Below are positions 1-7,844 of a stretch of DNA of 46,411 bases, piece after piece. Under the pieces are notes generated by a model. The model ran no database searches and had not been told where the DNA came from. It worked only from the letters and a program-made list of their open reading frames with translations. Position 1 is the stretch's first letter. The number at the start of each line of letters is the position of its first letter. Origin of the DNA: Rhizobium sp. Q54 (lineage in GTDB: Bacteria; Pseudomonadota; Alphaproteobacteria; Micropepsales; Micropepsaceae); contig CAMCWK010000023.1 of the NCBI GenBank assembly GCA_945882615.1, positions 1 to 46,411 of the forward strand, written 5' to 3'. The translations under genes were made by a program, and so were the position numbers.

Positions 1-1
1 C

Positions 2-112
2 CACCACTACAACACCGTCAGACCCCATTCATCGCTGGGATATCGACCGCCAGCGCCGCAGACTTTTGCGCCTCAGTCACACCATCTGGATGGAGCGCCA
101 GCAATGCAGTAG
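2..112 (+). pseudogene. C-terminal tail of an IS3-family transposase (OrfB), cut by the window edge
   Basis: Reading from base 2 gives 36 codons and a TAG stop at 110-112. The peptide begins HHYNTVRPHSSLGYRPPAP, the characteristic end of the DDE integrase domain of IS3-family OrfB transposases (the YN-x-x-RPH-x-SLGY-x-P signature). Only the tail lies in the window, so whether the whole transposase is intact cannot be judged. It is followed after 12 bases by a sequence that looks like the right terminal repeat of the element. I call it partial rather than broken; the rest should lie to the left of base 1. Confidence 0.8.
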
Positions 113-124
113 TCTCACTCACGC

Positions 125-148
125 TGGTACAAAATATCCGGCAGGTCA
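125..148 (+). mobile_element. Probable right terminal inverted repeat of the IS3-family element
   Basis: The sequence ends in GGCAGGTCA, so read inward from the end it starts TGACCTGCC, as expected for IS3-family ends (5'-TG...CA-3'), particularly the IS407-type group. It lies 12 bases past the transposase stop codon, the usual distance. The left end and the target duplication are outside the window, so the boundary at 148 is an inference. Confidence 0.55.
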
Positions 149-275
149 CCGCCATAATGTGGCAGATTTTTGACAGCCGCGCCATAGGACGGTGGACCTA
201 CGCCGCCCATGCTATTGATATCGAGACGAACACGATGACGGCCCGCAAAAGCATGGGCCCGGAAGGCGACAATTC

Positions 276-307
276 GAATGTCCGCTTAGGGTCAAAAGCG
301 GACATTC
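276..307. repeat. Perfect 12-bp inverted repeat downstream of recQ
   Basis: The arms GAATGTCCGCTT (276-287) and AAGCGGACATTC (296-307) are perfectly complementary around an 8-base loop. The element sits 12 bases past the recQ stop codon, so it could end or protect the recQ transcript. There is no T-run after the stem on the minus strand, so it is not a classic intrinsic terminator. It may also be a dispersed palindrome of the genome. Confidence 0.6.
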
Positions 308-319
308 CGGCTCCGCTCT

Positions 320-2128
320 TCACTTCGCGCTCCCATACTCCGCAATCGCCGCCAGAAACCCCTTGCCGAAATCCTTCAGCTTGGCGGCGCCCACCCCGTT
401 CACCAGCGCGAACTCTTCCAGGGTGCGCGGCCTCAGCGCCGTCATGTCAATCAGCGTACGGTCGGAAAAGATCACATAGGCCGGCACCTTTCGTTCGCGC
501 GCCAGCCGCATGCGCACCGCCTTCAGCGCCGCCAGCAGGCCCGGATCGCCGCCCTCGCTGGCCGCCGCCACATCGGCCTTCGCCTTGGTGCGCGCCGGCG
601 CCGGGCGGAAATGGAAAACACCGGTGCCGCGGCGCAGGTCTTCGCCCCGTTCGGCGATCGCCAGGCCGCCATGATCGTCGGCTTTGAGGAAATCGGCCGC
701 CACCATCTGGCGGATCAGCGACTGCCACTCTTCTTTCTTGCGGCCTGAGCCGCTGCCGAAACACGAAAGGCTGTCATGCTCCCGTTCCTCGATCTTCTGC
801 GTCCCGGCGCCGCGCAGGATGTCGATGACATGGGTGGCACCGAAACGCTCGCCCGATTGCAGCACCGCCGCCAGAACAAGTTGCGCCTGCGCCGTGCCAT
901 CGCTGAGCGGCGCGGTATCCAGGCAATTGTCGCAATTGCCGCAAGGCGCGGCGCTTTCGCCGAAATATTGCAGCAGGATCTGGCGGCGGCATTGCACCGC
1001 CTCGCAATAGCCGATCAGGGTGCCAAGGCGGCCATGGGCCCGCCGCTTGTGTTCGTCGCTGGCATCCTCGCCATCGATGAACATGCGCCGCATGCGAATG
1101 TCGCCCGACCCGAACAGCATGTGCGCCTCGGCGGCGCGGCCGTCGCGGCCCGCGCGCCCGATCTCCTGGTAATAGGCTTCCAGGTTGCCCGGCAGGTCGG
1201 TGTGAAAAACATAGGCGACATCCGGCTTGTCGATGCCCATGCCAAAGGCGATGGTCGCCACCATCACCACGCCAGACTCGGTCATGAAGCTGTTCTGGTT
1301 GGCGTCGCGCGCCTCCTTGGTCATGCCGGCATGATAGGCCAGCGCCTTGACGCCGCCCTTTTCCAGCGCGGCCGCCGTCTCTTCGGTTTTCTTGCGCGAC
1401 AGGCAATAGACGATGCCGCTGCGCCCGGCGTGACGCCTGACGAAATCTAGCAACTGGCGCGGGCCGTCGCCCCGCGCGGCAACGCTCAGCTTGATGTTGG
1501 GCCGGTCGAAACCCAGCACCAGCGTCTCGACCTTGCCGGCGAACAGCCGGGCGGCTATGTCGCGGCGGGTGGCTTCGTCCGCCGTTGCCGTCAGGGCGAT
1601 GATCGGCACCTTGGGGAACAGACCGCGCAGCCGCGACAGTTGTTCATATTCGGGCCGGAAGGCCGGACCCCATTGCGAAATGCAATGCGCCTCGTCCACC
1701 GCGATCAGGCGGATATCCAGCCCGGCCAGTGCTTCCAACATGCGCGGCGTCATCAGCCGCTCGGGCGCCAGATATAAGAGCCGCGTCTGGCCTGCCGTCA
1801 CCCGCCGCCAGGCGGCGATATTCTCCTCCCGGTCGATGGAGGAATTGATGGTGTCCGCCGCCACCCCGGCCAGGCGCAATGCCGCCACCTGGTCCTGCAT
1901 CAGCGCCACCAGCGGCGAGACCACGATGGTCAGCCCGCCCAGCACCAGCGCCGGCACCTGATAGCAAAGCGATTTGCCCGCGCCGGTCGGCATCACCGCC
2001 AGCACGGGACGCCCGGCCAGCAATGTGTCCATCGCCGCGGCCTGGCCGGGGCGAAAATCGTCAAAGCCGAACACATCCTTGAGGATGCGCCGCTTGGGGT
2101 CGTCCAGATGCGCGATATGCTGATTCAC
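320..2128 (-). CDS. recQ: ATP-dependent DNA helicase RecQ
   Basis: This 602-residue protein is a 3'-5' superfamily 2 DNA helicase used in recombination and repair of stalled forks. The Walker A motif PTGAGKS ends at about residue 53, and the DEAH box is at residues 145-148 followed by CISQWG. The second RecA lobe contains the motif VI-like QEIGRAGRDG. The zinc-binding cysteines of the RQC domain (C, then C-x2-C-x2-C near FGESAAPCGNCDNC) are present, and a single HRDC domain occupies the last ~75 residues. This is the normal domain set and length for a bacterial RecQ. The aromatic-rich loop reads WGPAFRPEY instead of the Escherichia coli WGHDFRPEY. The start is GTG at 2128. It is transcribed alone, divergently from the epimerase gene 88 bases away. 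Confidence 0.95.
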   Translation of the reverse strand: MNQHIAHLDDPKRRILKDVFGFDDFRPGQAAAMDTLLAGRPVLAVMPTGAGKSLCYQVPALVLGGLTIVVSPLVALMQDQVAALRLAGVAADTINSSIDREENIAAWRRVTAGQTRLLYLAPERLMTPRMLEALAGLDIRLIAVDEAHCISQWGPAFRPEYEQLSRLRGLFPKVPIIALTATADEATRRDIAARLFAGKVETLVLGFDRPNIKLSVAARGDGPRQLLDFVRRHAGRSGIVYCLSRKKTEETAAALEKGGVKALAYHAGMTKEARDANQNSFMTESGVVMVATIAFGMGIDKPDVAYVFHTDLPGNLEAYYQEIGRAGRDGRAAEAHMLFGSGDIRMRRMFIDGEDASDEHKRRAHGRLGTLIGYCEAVQCRRQILLQYFGESAAPCGNCDNCLDTAPLSDGTAQAQLVLAAVLQSGERFGATHVIDILRGAGTQKIEEREHDSLSCFGSGSGRKKEEWQSLIRQMVAADFLKADDHGGLAIAERGEDLRRGTGVFHFRPAPARTKAKADVAAASEGGDPGLLAALKAVRMRLARERKVPAYVIFSDRTLIDMTALRPRTLEEFALVNGVGAAKLKDFGKGFLAAIAEYGSAK

Positions 2129-2216
2129 CCGGCCTTATAGCATCTCGGCGGGGCGGCGCACTTGTCGCGGCCTTTGTTTGCCGGGATATTGGTGCAAGGG
2201 ACAGGGAGATAAAGAT

Positions 2217-3338
2217 ATGAAGAACACAATCCTGGGCGCCGCCTGCCTGTTGTTGTTTGCCAGCGCCGCCCACGCCGCCACCGCGACCAGCGGGTCTTTC
2301 GGCGCGCTGGCCGATGGCAGCAAAATCGAATCCGTGACCCTGGCCAACGACAAGGGCATGTCGGCGCGCATCATCACCCTGGGCGCGACGCTGCAGGCGG
2401 TGATCGTGCCCGACAAGAATGGCCGCCGGGAAGACGTCACCCTGGGTTACGACAAGGCGCAGGATTATCTCACCAGGCCCAACTATTTCGGCGTCTCGGT
2501 CGGGCGCTATGCCAACCGCATCGGCAAGGCCAGGTTCAGCCTCGACGGCAAGACCTACGCGCTGGCCGCCAATGACGGCCCCAACTCCCTGCATGGCGGG
2601 CCCAAGGGGTTCGACAAGCGGATTTGGACCATCGAGAACACCGCCAGCGGGCCGGAGGCGCGGGTGACGCTCAGCTATGTCAGCCCCGATGGCGAGGAAG
2701 GCTTTCCCGGCCAGCTGCGCGCCACCGTCACCTATACGCTGAACGAACAGAACGAACTGCGCATCGATTACGGCGCGACCACCTCCAGGCCGACGGTGGT
2801 GAACCTGACCAACCACGCCTATTTCAACCTGTCGGGCAATGCGGCGCGCGACGTGATGGGCCACCTTGTCACACTGAAGGCCGAACGCTTCACGCCGGTC
2901 GATCCCACCCTGATCCCCACCGGCGAACGCCGCCCGGTGGCCGGCACGCCGTTTGATTTCCGCAAACCCACCGCGATCGGGGCGCGCATCCGCGACGCCC
3001 GCAATGCGCAGATCCGCATCGGGCGCGGCTATGACCACAATTTCATCGTCGACGGCAAGTCAGGCGATATGCGCACCGCCGCCATCGTGGAAGACCCGGT
3101 ATCAGGACGGGTAATGGAAGTGCGCGCCACCGCGCCGGGCATCCAGTTCTATACCGGCAACTTCATGGACGGGACCTACTTCGGCAAGAACAACCGCGCC
3201 TATCGCCAGGGTGACGCGCTGTGCCTGGAGCCCGGCACCTTCCCCGACGCCCCCAACCGCGCCGATTTCCCCAGCGCGCGGCTGGACCCCGGCAAGGCCT
3301 ATATCAACGCCATGATCTTTGCGTTCCGCAACCGATAG
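2217..3338 (+). CDS. galM: Aldose 1-epimerase (galactose mutarotase), secreted
   Basis: This 373-residue protein interconverts the alpha and beta anomers of aldoses. A 20-odd residue signal peptide (MKNTILGAACLLLFASAAHA) predicts export to the periplasm. The conserved catalytic positions are visible: His126 in SLHGG, His200 in TNHAYFNLSG, and Glu338 in CLEPGTFPDAPN. Their spacing fits the GalM family. The start at 2217 is preferred over an upstream in-frame TTG because it opens the signal peptide and follows the purine-rich GGGAGATAAAG. The gene ends 6 bases from the convergent opgH gene. A periplasmic mutarotase suggests a role in handling external sugars rather than the cytoplasmic Leloir pathway; the exact substrate is not shown. 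Confidence 0.92.
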   Translation: MKNTILGAACLLLFASAAHAATATSGSFGALADGSKIESVTLANDKGMSARIITLGATLQAVIVPDKNGRREDVTLGYDKAQDYLTRPNYFGVSVGRYANRIGKARFSLDGKTYALAANDGPNSLHGGPKGFDKRIWTIENTASGPEARVTLSYVSPDGEEGFPGQLRATVTYTLNEQNELRIDYGATTSRPTVVNLTNHAYFNLSGNAARDVMGHLVTLKAERFTPVDPTLIPTGERRPVAGTPFDFRKPTAIGARIRDARNAQIRIGRGYDHNFIVDGKSGDMRTAAIVEDPVSGRVMEVRATAPGIQFYTGNFMDGTYFGKNNRAYRQGDALCLEPGTFPDAPNRADFPSARLDPGKAYINAMIFAFRNR

Positions 3339-3344
3339 GCGGCG

Positions 3345-5294
3345 TCAGGGCAGCGCGCGCAGGCCTTCGGAATCCGACAGGATCATCGTCCAGTCCTCGC
3401 CGCTGAAGGCGGCCGTATCCCGCCGCGCCGCCTGCGCCCTTAAAACACCCAGCCGGGCGGAAACGTCCGGCTGCGGCGTGCCGGACAGCAGCGCCAGATG
3501 CAGGTCGCGCACCTGGCGGTCTTCCAGCACCAGCTGCCGCGCATCCTGCGCCAAATCCTGATGCGCCCCGGCCAGGGCATGGGCCCGGTCCATCACGGCA
3601 AGGCCGCGCGTCTCGCTGGGCACCACGAACAAATTATCCCGGCGCGTCCACAGTCCCATCAACGGGCTGGAGCTGATCACCACCAGCGGAATGGAAACGA
3701 GCATCCCCGCCAGCAGCGGCACGAACCAGTTGAAGGCGCCGCCGGCATAACGCCACAGGATCACGGTTGCCACCACGCCGATCAGCGTGTGCGGCCAGAA
3801 CTTCCCGGCCACAAAATCCCACGGCAAGGCGCGGTCGGTGCGGGTCTGGGAATTCCAGCCCGTGGCCATGCCCATCAATATGCTCAGCACATACCAGCTG
3901 TGCTGCAGCATCACGATCGGCGCCATCAGGGTGGAGAAGACCGACTCCCAGAACAGGCCCCGGAACACCGCGCTCGTGCCGCCATGGGCGCGGGTGGCGA
4001 CCGGATCTTCCAGCAGCGCCAGCGCCGCCAGCAGCTTGGGAACATAGAGCAGCACCAAGGTCGCCAGCACCAGCACCACCATTTCGGCGGCATAAGATAC
4101 GCTGTGCGCCAGAGACGGCCACAGTCCGATATAGCTGGCGGGCGCGGGCGCGACGTAATTCATCATGTCGATCGCCGAAAACACCAGCAGCAACAACCAC
4201 AGCGGCGAGGCGACATAGCTCATGATTCCCATCGCCAGATGCAGGCGGCTGGGCAAGGTCAACCCTTGCGCGAAGACGATGCGCAGATGCTGCAGGTTGC
4301 CCTGGCACCAGCGGCGGTCGCGGATCAGGTGATCCAGCAGGCTGGGCGGCGGCTCTTCGAACGATCCACCAAGGTCAGGGGCCATCCACACCTCCCAGCC
4401 GGCGCGGCGCAGGAAGGCGGCCTCGACGAAATCATGACTCATGATCTCGCCGCCAAAGGGCGGACGTCCCGGCAGCTTGGGAAGCCCGCAATGCTGCATG
4501 AAGGCATGAACCCGGATGATGGCATTATGGCCGTAATAATTGCCGTCGGCGCCCTGCAAAAAGGCCAGGCCCGCGCCATGGACCGGACCATACACGCTGG
4601 AGGAAAATTGCTGGATGCGCGCGAACAGCGAATGCCGCCCCACCAGCTGCGCCGGCGCCTGGATCAGGGCGGCGCGGGGATTGGCGTCCATCAGGCCCAC
4701 CAGCTTGCGCAGGGCGGCGCCGGTCATCAGGCTGTCGGCATCCAGGATCACCATATAGTCGTACAGCTGTCCCCAGTTCTCGCAGAAGTCCTGGATGTTG
4801 CCGGCCTTGCGCCCGATATTTTTGGCGCGGTGGCGATAGAAGATATGCGCCGTTTCCCCCAGCTCCTGCTTCAGCCTGTGCCATTGCAGTTCCTCGGCCA
4901 CCCAGTTGGCGGGATTGGTGCTGTCGCTGAGGATGTAGAAATCGAAATCGGGCCCGCTGGATTCCCAGATGGCGCGTACCCCGGCAAAGACCCGCGCCAC
5001 ATCCTCGTTATAGACCGGCATCAGGATGGCAGTGCGCGCGGCGGAAATGCCGCTCGGCGGCTTTAAAGGCAGCAGATCGATTTTGGTGAAACGGGCAAAG
5101 GCGCCGAACGCCGCCAGCCAGAAGGAGGAAGCGATCCAGGCGAAGAGAATCCCGAACAGGACCAGGATAACGATTTCACGCCAGGTGAACCCGTCAACCT
5201 GGAAAATCCCCGTCATCTCGGTGACGGCGGCTACCGTCGAAGCCAGCACCAGAAACAGGTACAGCCATCGCCGCGCCGCACTGTCTTCAGGCAC
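3345..5294 (-). CDS. opgH: Glucans biosynthesis glucosyltransferase H (OpgH/MdoH)
   Basis: This inner-membrane, family-2 glucosyltransferase uses UDP-glucose to build the beta-glucan backbone of osmoregulated periplasmic glucans. Two membrane helices open the protein (about residues 8-60). The cytoplasmic GT domain has VYNEDVARVFAG, the D-x-D motif ILDADS (Asp185 and Asp187) and the R-x-x-RW motif RDRRWCQGN (Trp329). Further membrane helices follow from about residue 350. At 649 residues it lacks the long N-terminal cytoplasmic region of the 847-residue E. coli enzyme, and the usual Pro-rich start of shorter homologues is also missing. The start is GTG at 5294, with an in-frame stop a few codons upstream. 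A 69-codon frame overlapping the start may carry the missing N-terminus (see 5287-5496). The gene is divergent from an opgG/D-type gene. Confidence 0.93.
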   Translation of the reverse strand: MPEDSAARRWLYLFLVLASTVAAVTEMTGIFQVDGFTWREIVILVLFGILFAWIASSFWLAAFGAFARFTKIDLLPLKPPSGISAARTAILMPVYNEDVARVFAGVRAIWESSGPDFDFYILSDSTNPANWVAEELQWHRLKQELGETAHIFYRHRAKNIGRKAGNIQDFCENWGQLYDYMVILDADSLMTGAALRKLVGLMDANPRAALIQAPAQLVGRHSLFARIQQFSSSVYGPVHGAGLAFLQGADGNYYGHNAIIRVHAFMQHCGLPKLPGRPPFGGEIMSHDFVEAAFLRRAGWEVWMAPDLGGSFEEPPPSLLDHLIRDRRWCQGNLQHLRIVFAQGLTLPSRLHLAMGIMSYVASPLWLLLLVFSAIDMMNYVAPAPASYIGLWPSLAHSVSYAAEMVVLVLATLVLLYVPKLLAALALLEDPVATRAHGGTSAVFRGLFWESVFSTLMAPIVMLQHSWYVLSILMGMATGWNSQTRTDRALPWDFVAGKFWPHTLIGVVATVILWRYAGGAFNWFVPLLAGMLVSIPLVVISSSPLMGLWTRRDNLFVVPSETRGLAVMDRAHALAGAHQDLAQDARQLVLEDRQVRDLHLALLSGTPQPDVSARLGVLRAQAARRDTAAFSGEDWTMILSDSEGLRALP

Positions 5295-5496
5295 GGCGGC
5301 GGCGCGTAACGGCCGGTGTCACAGTCAGTATCCGCGGCGCGGTGAAAAGCGCCATCAGCGCCGCGCCCAGGATGCGGGTGGGCGTCCAGACCGTGATGCT
5401 CTGGGGCCGCATGGGATGCGGGCAGGGCAGCGGGGTGGCGGCGAGCGGGGGAAGCGTTTCCAGCGGGGTTTCAAATGGGCGAGATTGCGAATCCAT
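5287..5496 (-). CDS. Small 69-codon frame overlapping the opgH start; possible displaced OpgH N-terminus
   Basis: ATG at 5496 opens a 69-residue frame whose stop overlaps the opgH GTG by 8 bases. The peptide contains LPPLAATPLPCPHPMRPQS. This resembles the Pro-rich stretch with a Met-Pro-x-Gln-Ser-like motif that I recall at the start of alphaproteobacterial OpgH proteins. A hydrophobic patch (ILGAALMALF) and an Arg run follow. The two frames differ by one base. It may be a real frameshift splitting opgH, a translationally coupled small protein, or chance. Codon use alone cannot decide here. Confidence 0.35.
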   Translation of the reverse strand: MDSQSRPFETPLETLPPLAATPLPCPHPMRPQSITVWTPTRILGAALMALFTAPRILTVTPAVTRRRRA

Positions 5497-5523
5497 GCGT
5501 GCGAAGATCCAAATGTGTGCCCG

Positions 5524-5551
5524 TTCGACATTCGCTATAGAATGCTACAAT
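5524..5551 (+). promoter_or_regulatory. Candidate sigma70-type promoter for the opgG/D-type gene
   Basis: TTCGAC (5524-5529) and TACAAT (5546-5551) are separated by 16 bases in the 163-base divergent region between the glucan genes. The -10 element is one mismatch from consensus; the -35 element is weak. It would give a leader of about 100 bases. This is pattern matching only. Confidence 0.3.
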
Positions 5552-5659
5552 ACGGCGAAATGATGGATCGCCCGAGCCATTTCAAGGGCGAGGATGACAG
5601 CCTGTCGCCAGCCTTAACTTTTCCATCATTGCTATGTCTGGTGCCCTCCGGAGACCTTC

Positions 5660-7204
5660 ATGCTTGTGACCGACCGACGTCTGCTGCTGGCCGCGCTGTC
5701 CGCCAGCCTGCTGCCGCAAGGCGCGCTCACCGCGCTGGCGCAGCCTTCGGCTATCCGTCTGGGGCCTGCCAGGCCTTTCAGCTTCGAACTGCTGGCCGCC
5801 CGCGCCCGAAAAAACGCCACCCAGCCCTATAAAGCGCCATCCTCACGCGCCAGCATCGTCAATACGATTGACTACGACGCCGCCAACAAGATCCGGTTTC
5901 GCCCCGATCATCGCCTGTGGCCCAAGGGGACCTATTCGGCCGCCTTCTTTCATCTCAGCCGTTTCTCCCACGAGCCGGTGCTGCTGCATGCGGTGGAAGG
6001 CGGCCGGGCCCGGGAGATACTCTACGGCCCCGACTATTTCGATTATGGCGCAGCCGGGCTGGACCCCAGGAAGCTTGCCGGGCTGGGCTTCGCCGGCTTC
6101 CGTCTTCTTGAGAAGTCACCAATGCCGGGTGACTGGCTGGCGTTCCAGGGCGCCAGCTATTTTCGTACCAGCGGCCAGGACCGGCAATACGGCATCTCCG
6201 CCCGTGGCATCGCCATCAACACAGCGCTGGCCACCGCCGAGGAGTTTCCCCGCTTTTCCGAACTCTGGCTGGAGGAACGCGGCGAAACGGTGAACGTCTA
6301 TGCCCTGCTGGACGGACCTTCCATCACCGGCGCCTACCGTTTTGATGCGCGCAAGGACAAAAGCGGCGCGGTGACGATGAATGTCCATTGCCGCCTGTTC
6401 TTCCGCGCGGACATTTCGCGCCTGGGCGTGGCGCCGCTGACCAGCATGTACTGGTATGGCGAAAATGAACGGCGCAAGGCAGCCGACTGGCGGCCCGAGA
6501 TCCATGACAGCGACGGGCTGGCGATCTGGACCGGCAAGGGCGAGCGCATCTGGCGGCCGCTGATCAATCCCAATGGGGTGCAGACCAACAGCTTTGTCGA
6601 CAACAACCCCAAGGGTTTCGGTCTGATGCAGCGCGACCGCGACTTTGACAATTATCAGGATGACGGCGCGCATTATCACAAGCGGCCCGGCCTGTGGGTG
6701 GAGCCCCGGGGCAACTGGGGGGCGGGCGCGGTGCAGCTGGTGGAGATTCCCACCGAAGACGAAACCCACGACAATATCGTCGCCTATTGGCGGCCCGAGG
6801 GCGACATCGACGCCGGCGACAGTCGTACCTTCGACTATCGCCTGCATTGGCAGAACAGCGAGCCTGCCTTTCCCAAAAACATCGCGCGGGTGGTGGCGAC
6901 ACGGCTGGGCCGGGGCGGCATTCCCGGGGCCAATCCCTGGCCGCGCGACAAGCAGAAATTCGTGGTGGACTTCAGTGGCGGTCCGCTCAGCCAGATGCCG
7001 GTGCGCTTTGACGTGACGGCGGTGGTAACGGCCTCACGCGGCAAGGTGGCCGATGCCTATGCGCTGAAGGTGACGGGTACGGACCGCTGGCGCGCCGGCT
7101 TCGATCTGCAGATGGATGGCAACGCCCCGGCGGACCTGCGGCTGTTCCTGCGCCTGGGCAATCGCACCCTGAGCGAGACCTGGCTGTATCAGCATTTTCC
7201 ATAA
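5660..7204 (+). CDS. Periplasmic glucans biosynthesis protein, OpgG/OpgD (MdoG/MdoD) family
   Basis: This 514-residue MdoG-family protein acts in the periplasm on the glucan backbone made by OpgH. Family members are involved in branching (OpgG) or in shaping the glucan (OpgD). The N-terminus VTDRRLLLAALSASLLPQGALTALA has a twin Arg before a hydrophobic stretch, suggesting Tat export as in OpgD, though the RR motif is not perfect. Family motifs include FDYGAAG, GASYFRT, GQDRQYGISARG and the DNNPKGFGLMQRDRDFDNYQD segment. The length is typical. The ATG start at 5660 follows CCGGAGACC. It is divergent from opgH, whereas in E. coli opgG and opgH form an operon. I cannot separate OpgG from OpgD confidently, so no symbol is given. 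Confidence 0.9.
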   Translation: MLVTDRRLLLAALSASLLPQGALTALAQPSAIRLGPARPFSFELLAARARKNATQPYKAPSSRASIVNTIDYDAANKIRFRPDHRLWPKGTYSAAFFHLSRFSHEPVLLHAVEGGRAREILYGPDYFDYGAAGLDPRKLAGLGFAGFRLLEKSPMPGDWLAFQGASYFRTSGQDRQYGISARGIAINTALATAEEFPRFSELWLEERGETVNVYALLDGPSITGAYRFDARKDKSGAVTMNVHCRLFFRADISRLGVAPLTSMYWYGENERRKAADWRPEIHDSDGLAIWTGKGERIWRPLINPNGVQTNSFVDNNPKGFGLMQRDRDFDNYQDDGAHYHKRPGLWVEPRGNWGAGAVQLVEIPTEDETHDNIVAYWRPEGDIDAGDSRTFDYRLHWQNSEPAFPKNIARVVATRLGRGGIPGANPWPRDKQKFVVDFSGGPLSQMPVRFDVTAVVTASRGKVADAYALKVTGTDRWRAGFDLQMDGNAPADLRLFLRLGNRTLSETWLYQHFP

Positions 7205-7273
7205 CGCATCTGGCGTGAGGATTTTTTGCGCTTTCAACCGACCGCCCTCGCCCGCTAAGCGGGCTCGAAGCGG

Positions 7274-7317
7274 GGCCAGCTTTTCTAATTCGCTGCGCTC
7301 ATGAGAAAAGCTAGGCC
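7274..7317. repeat. Imperfect inverted repeat (hairpin) after the opgG/D-type gene
   Basis: Left arm 7274-7286 and right arm 7304-7317 pair over 13 positions with one bulged base, around a 17-base loop. The core arms are AGCTTTTCT and AGAAAAGCT. It lies 70 bases after the stop codon at 7204. No T-run follows on the plus strand. Confidence 0.55.
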
Positions 7318-7320
7318 AAA

Positions 7321-7354
7321 GATAAACCCCGCCAGATTGCTGACGGGGCTTATC
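7321..7354. repeat. Long hairpin, 15-bp stem with a 4-base loop
   Basis: GATAAACCCCGCCAG (7321-7335) pairs with CTGACGGGGCTTATC (7340-7354). Two positions are imperfect: they are A-C mismatches in the plus-strand RNA and G-U pairs in the minus-strand RNA. The loop is ATTG. The G-U pairs suggest the functional RNA, if any, is read from the minus strand. There is no downstream T-run on the plus strand. Confidence 0.6.
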
Positions 7355-7844
7355 CATTCTTTGCTCGTCCGACATCAGGCCGGACTGTTTGATATGGGCT
7401 AACGCCCATTTGTTTCGTTTCGCTTTGTGGCGGAAGCCCGGTGTTTTAATCCGGACCCTGGCTCCGCGTCAGGCGGAGCCCGGTTTACTTTCCGGTGGAG
7501 TCACTTCCATTAAGGAACCTCCTGTTCGCAGTTTCACCGCCGTGAGGAAAAATTGCGTCTCGCGCGACGTTCCGGCGCCAGGAAATCCGGTCTCCACCGG
7601 ATCGATCGCGATCCAATCATCGCGCTATGGGCGCCTTGGGAAGTAACTGCGTCGTCGCAATCGTTTCTCTCGGCATAAAAACTCTGCGCCCATAACAGCG
7701 GAGCGTCAACACGAAACCGTCATCGAAATCTTTTGTGATGCCAGCGATCATGCTGGGGGAACCCATGCGCGATTTTGCAGCAGGCAAAGCGGCTTACGGG
7801 GACGCCACTGGCGCGCAATTCGCCCTGTGGCTATAGGAGCATTT

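Larger units (their letters stand above)
7205..7844. other. 640-base intergenic region rich in hairpins
   Basis: No convincing protein is encoded here. Several back-to-back stems are visible: GGCCAGCTTTTCT/AGAAAAGCTAGGCC (7274-7317), a 15-bp stem with a 4-base loop (7321-7354), ATGGGC/GCCCAT (7394-7409) and GGCTCCGC/GCGGAGCC (7460-7480). The first may end the opgG/D-type transcript. The set could be a cluster of dispersed palindromes or a structured RNA. The right part (about 7650-7844) should hold the promoter of the FAD-protein gene and a possible short leader frame (7765-7836). An 85-codon frame at 7389-7646 has no recognisable features and reads through the stems, so I do not call it. Confidence 0.5.

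Noticed and set aside
1641..1700. Change of the RecQ aromatic-rich loop from WGHDFRPEY to WGPAFRPEY
   Set aside because: It alters residues important in E. coli RecQ. As I recall, the same form occurs in many alphaproteobacterial RecQ proteins, so it is probably a normal subfamily trait rather than a defect.
7389..7646. An 85-codon frame in the hairpin-rich intergenic region
   Set aside because: It reads through palindromes, has no ribosome-binding site I can see, and shows no domain or signal.
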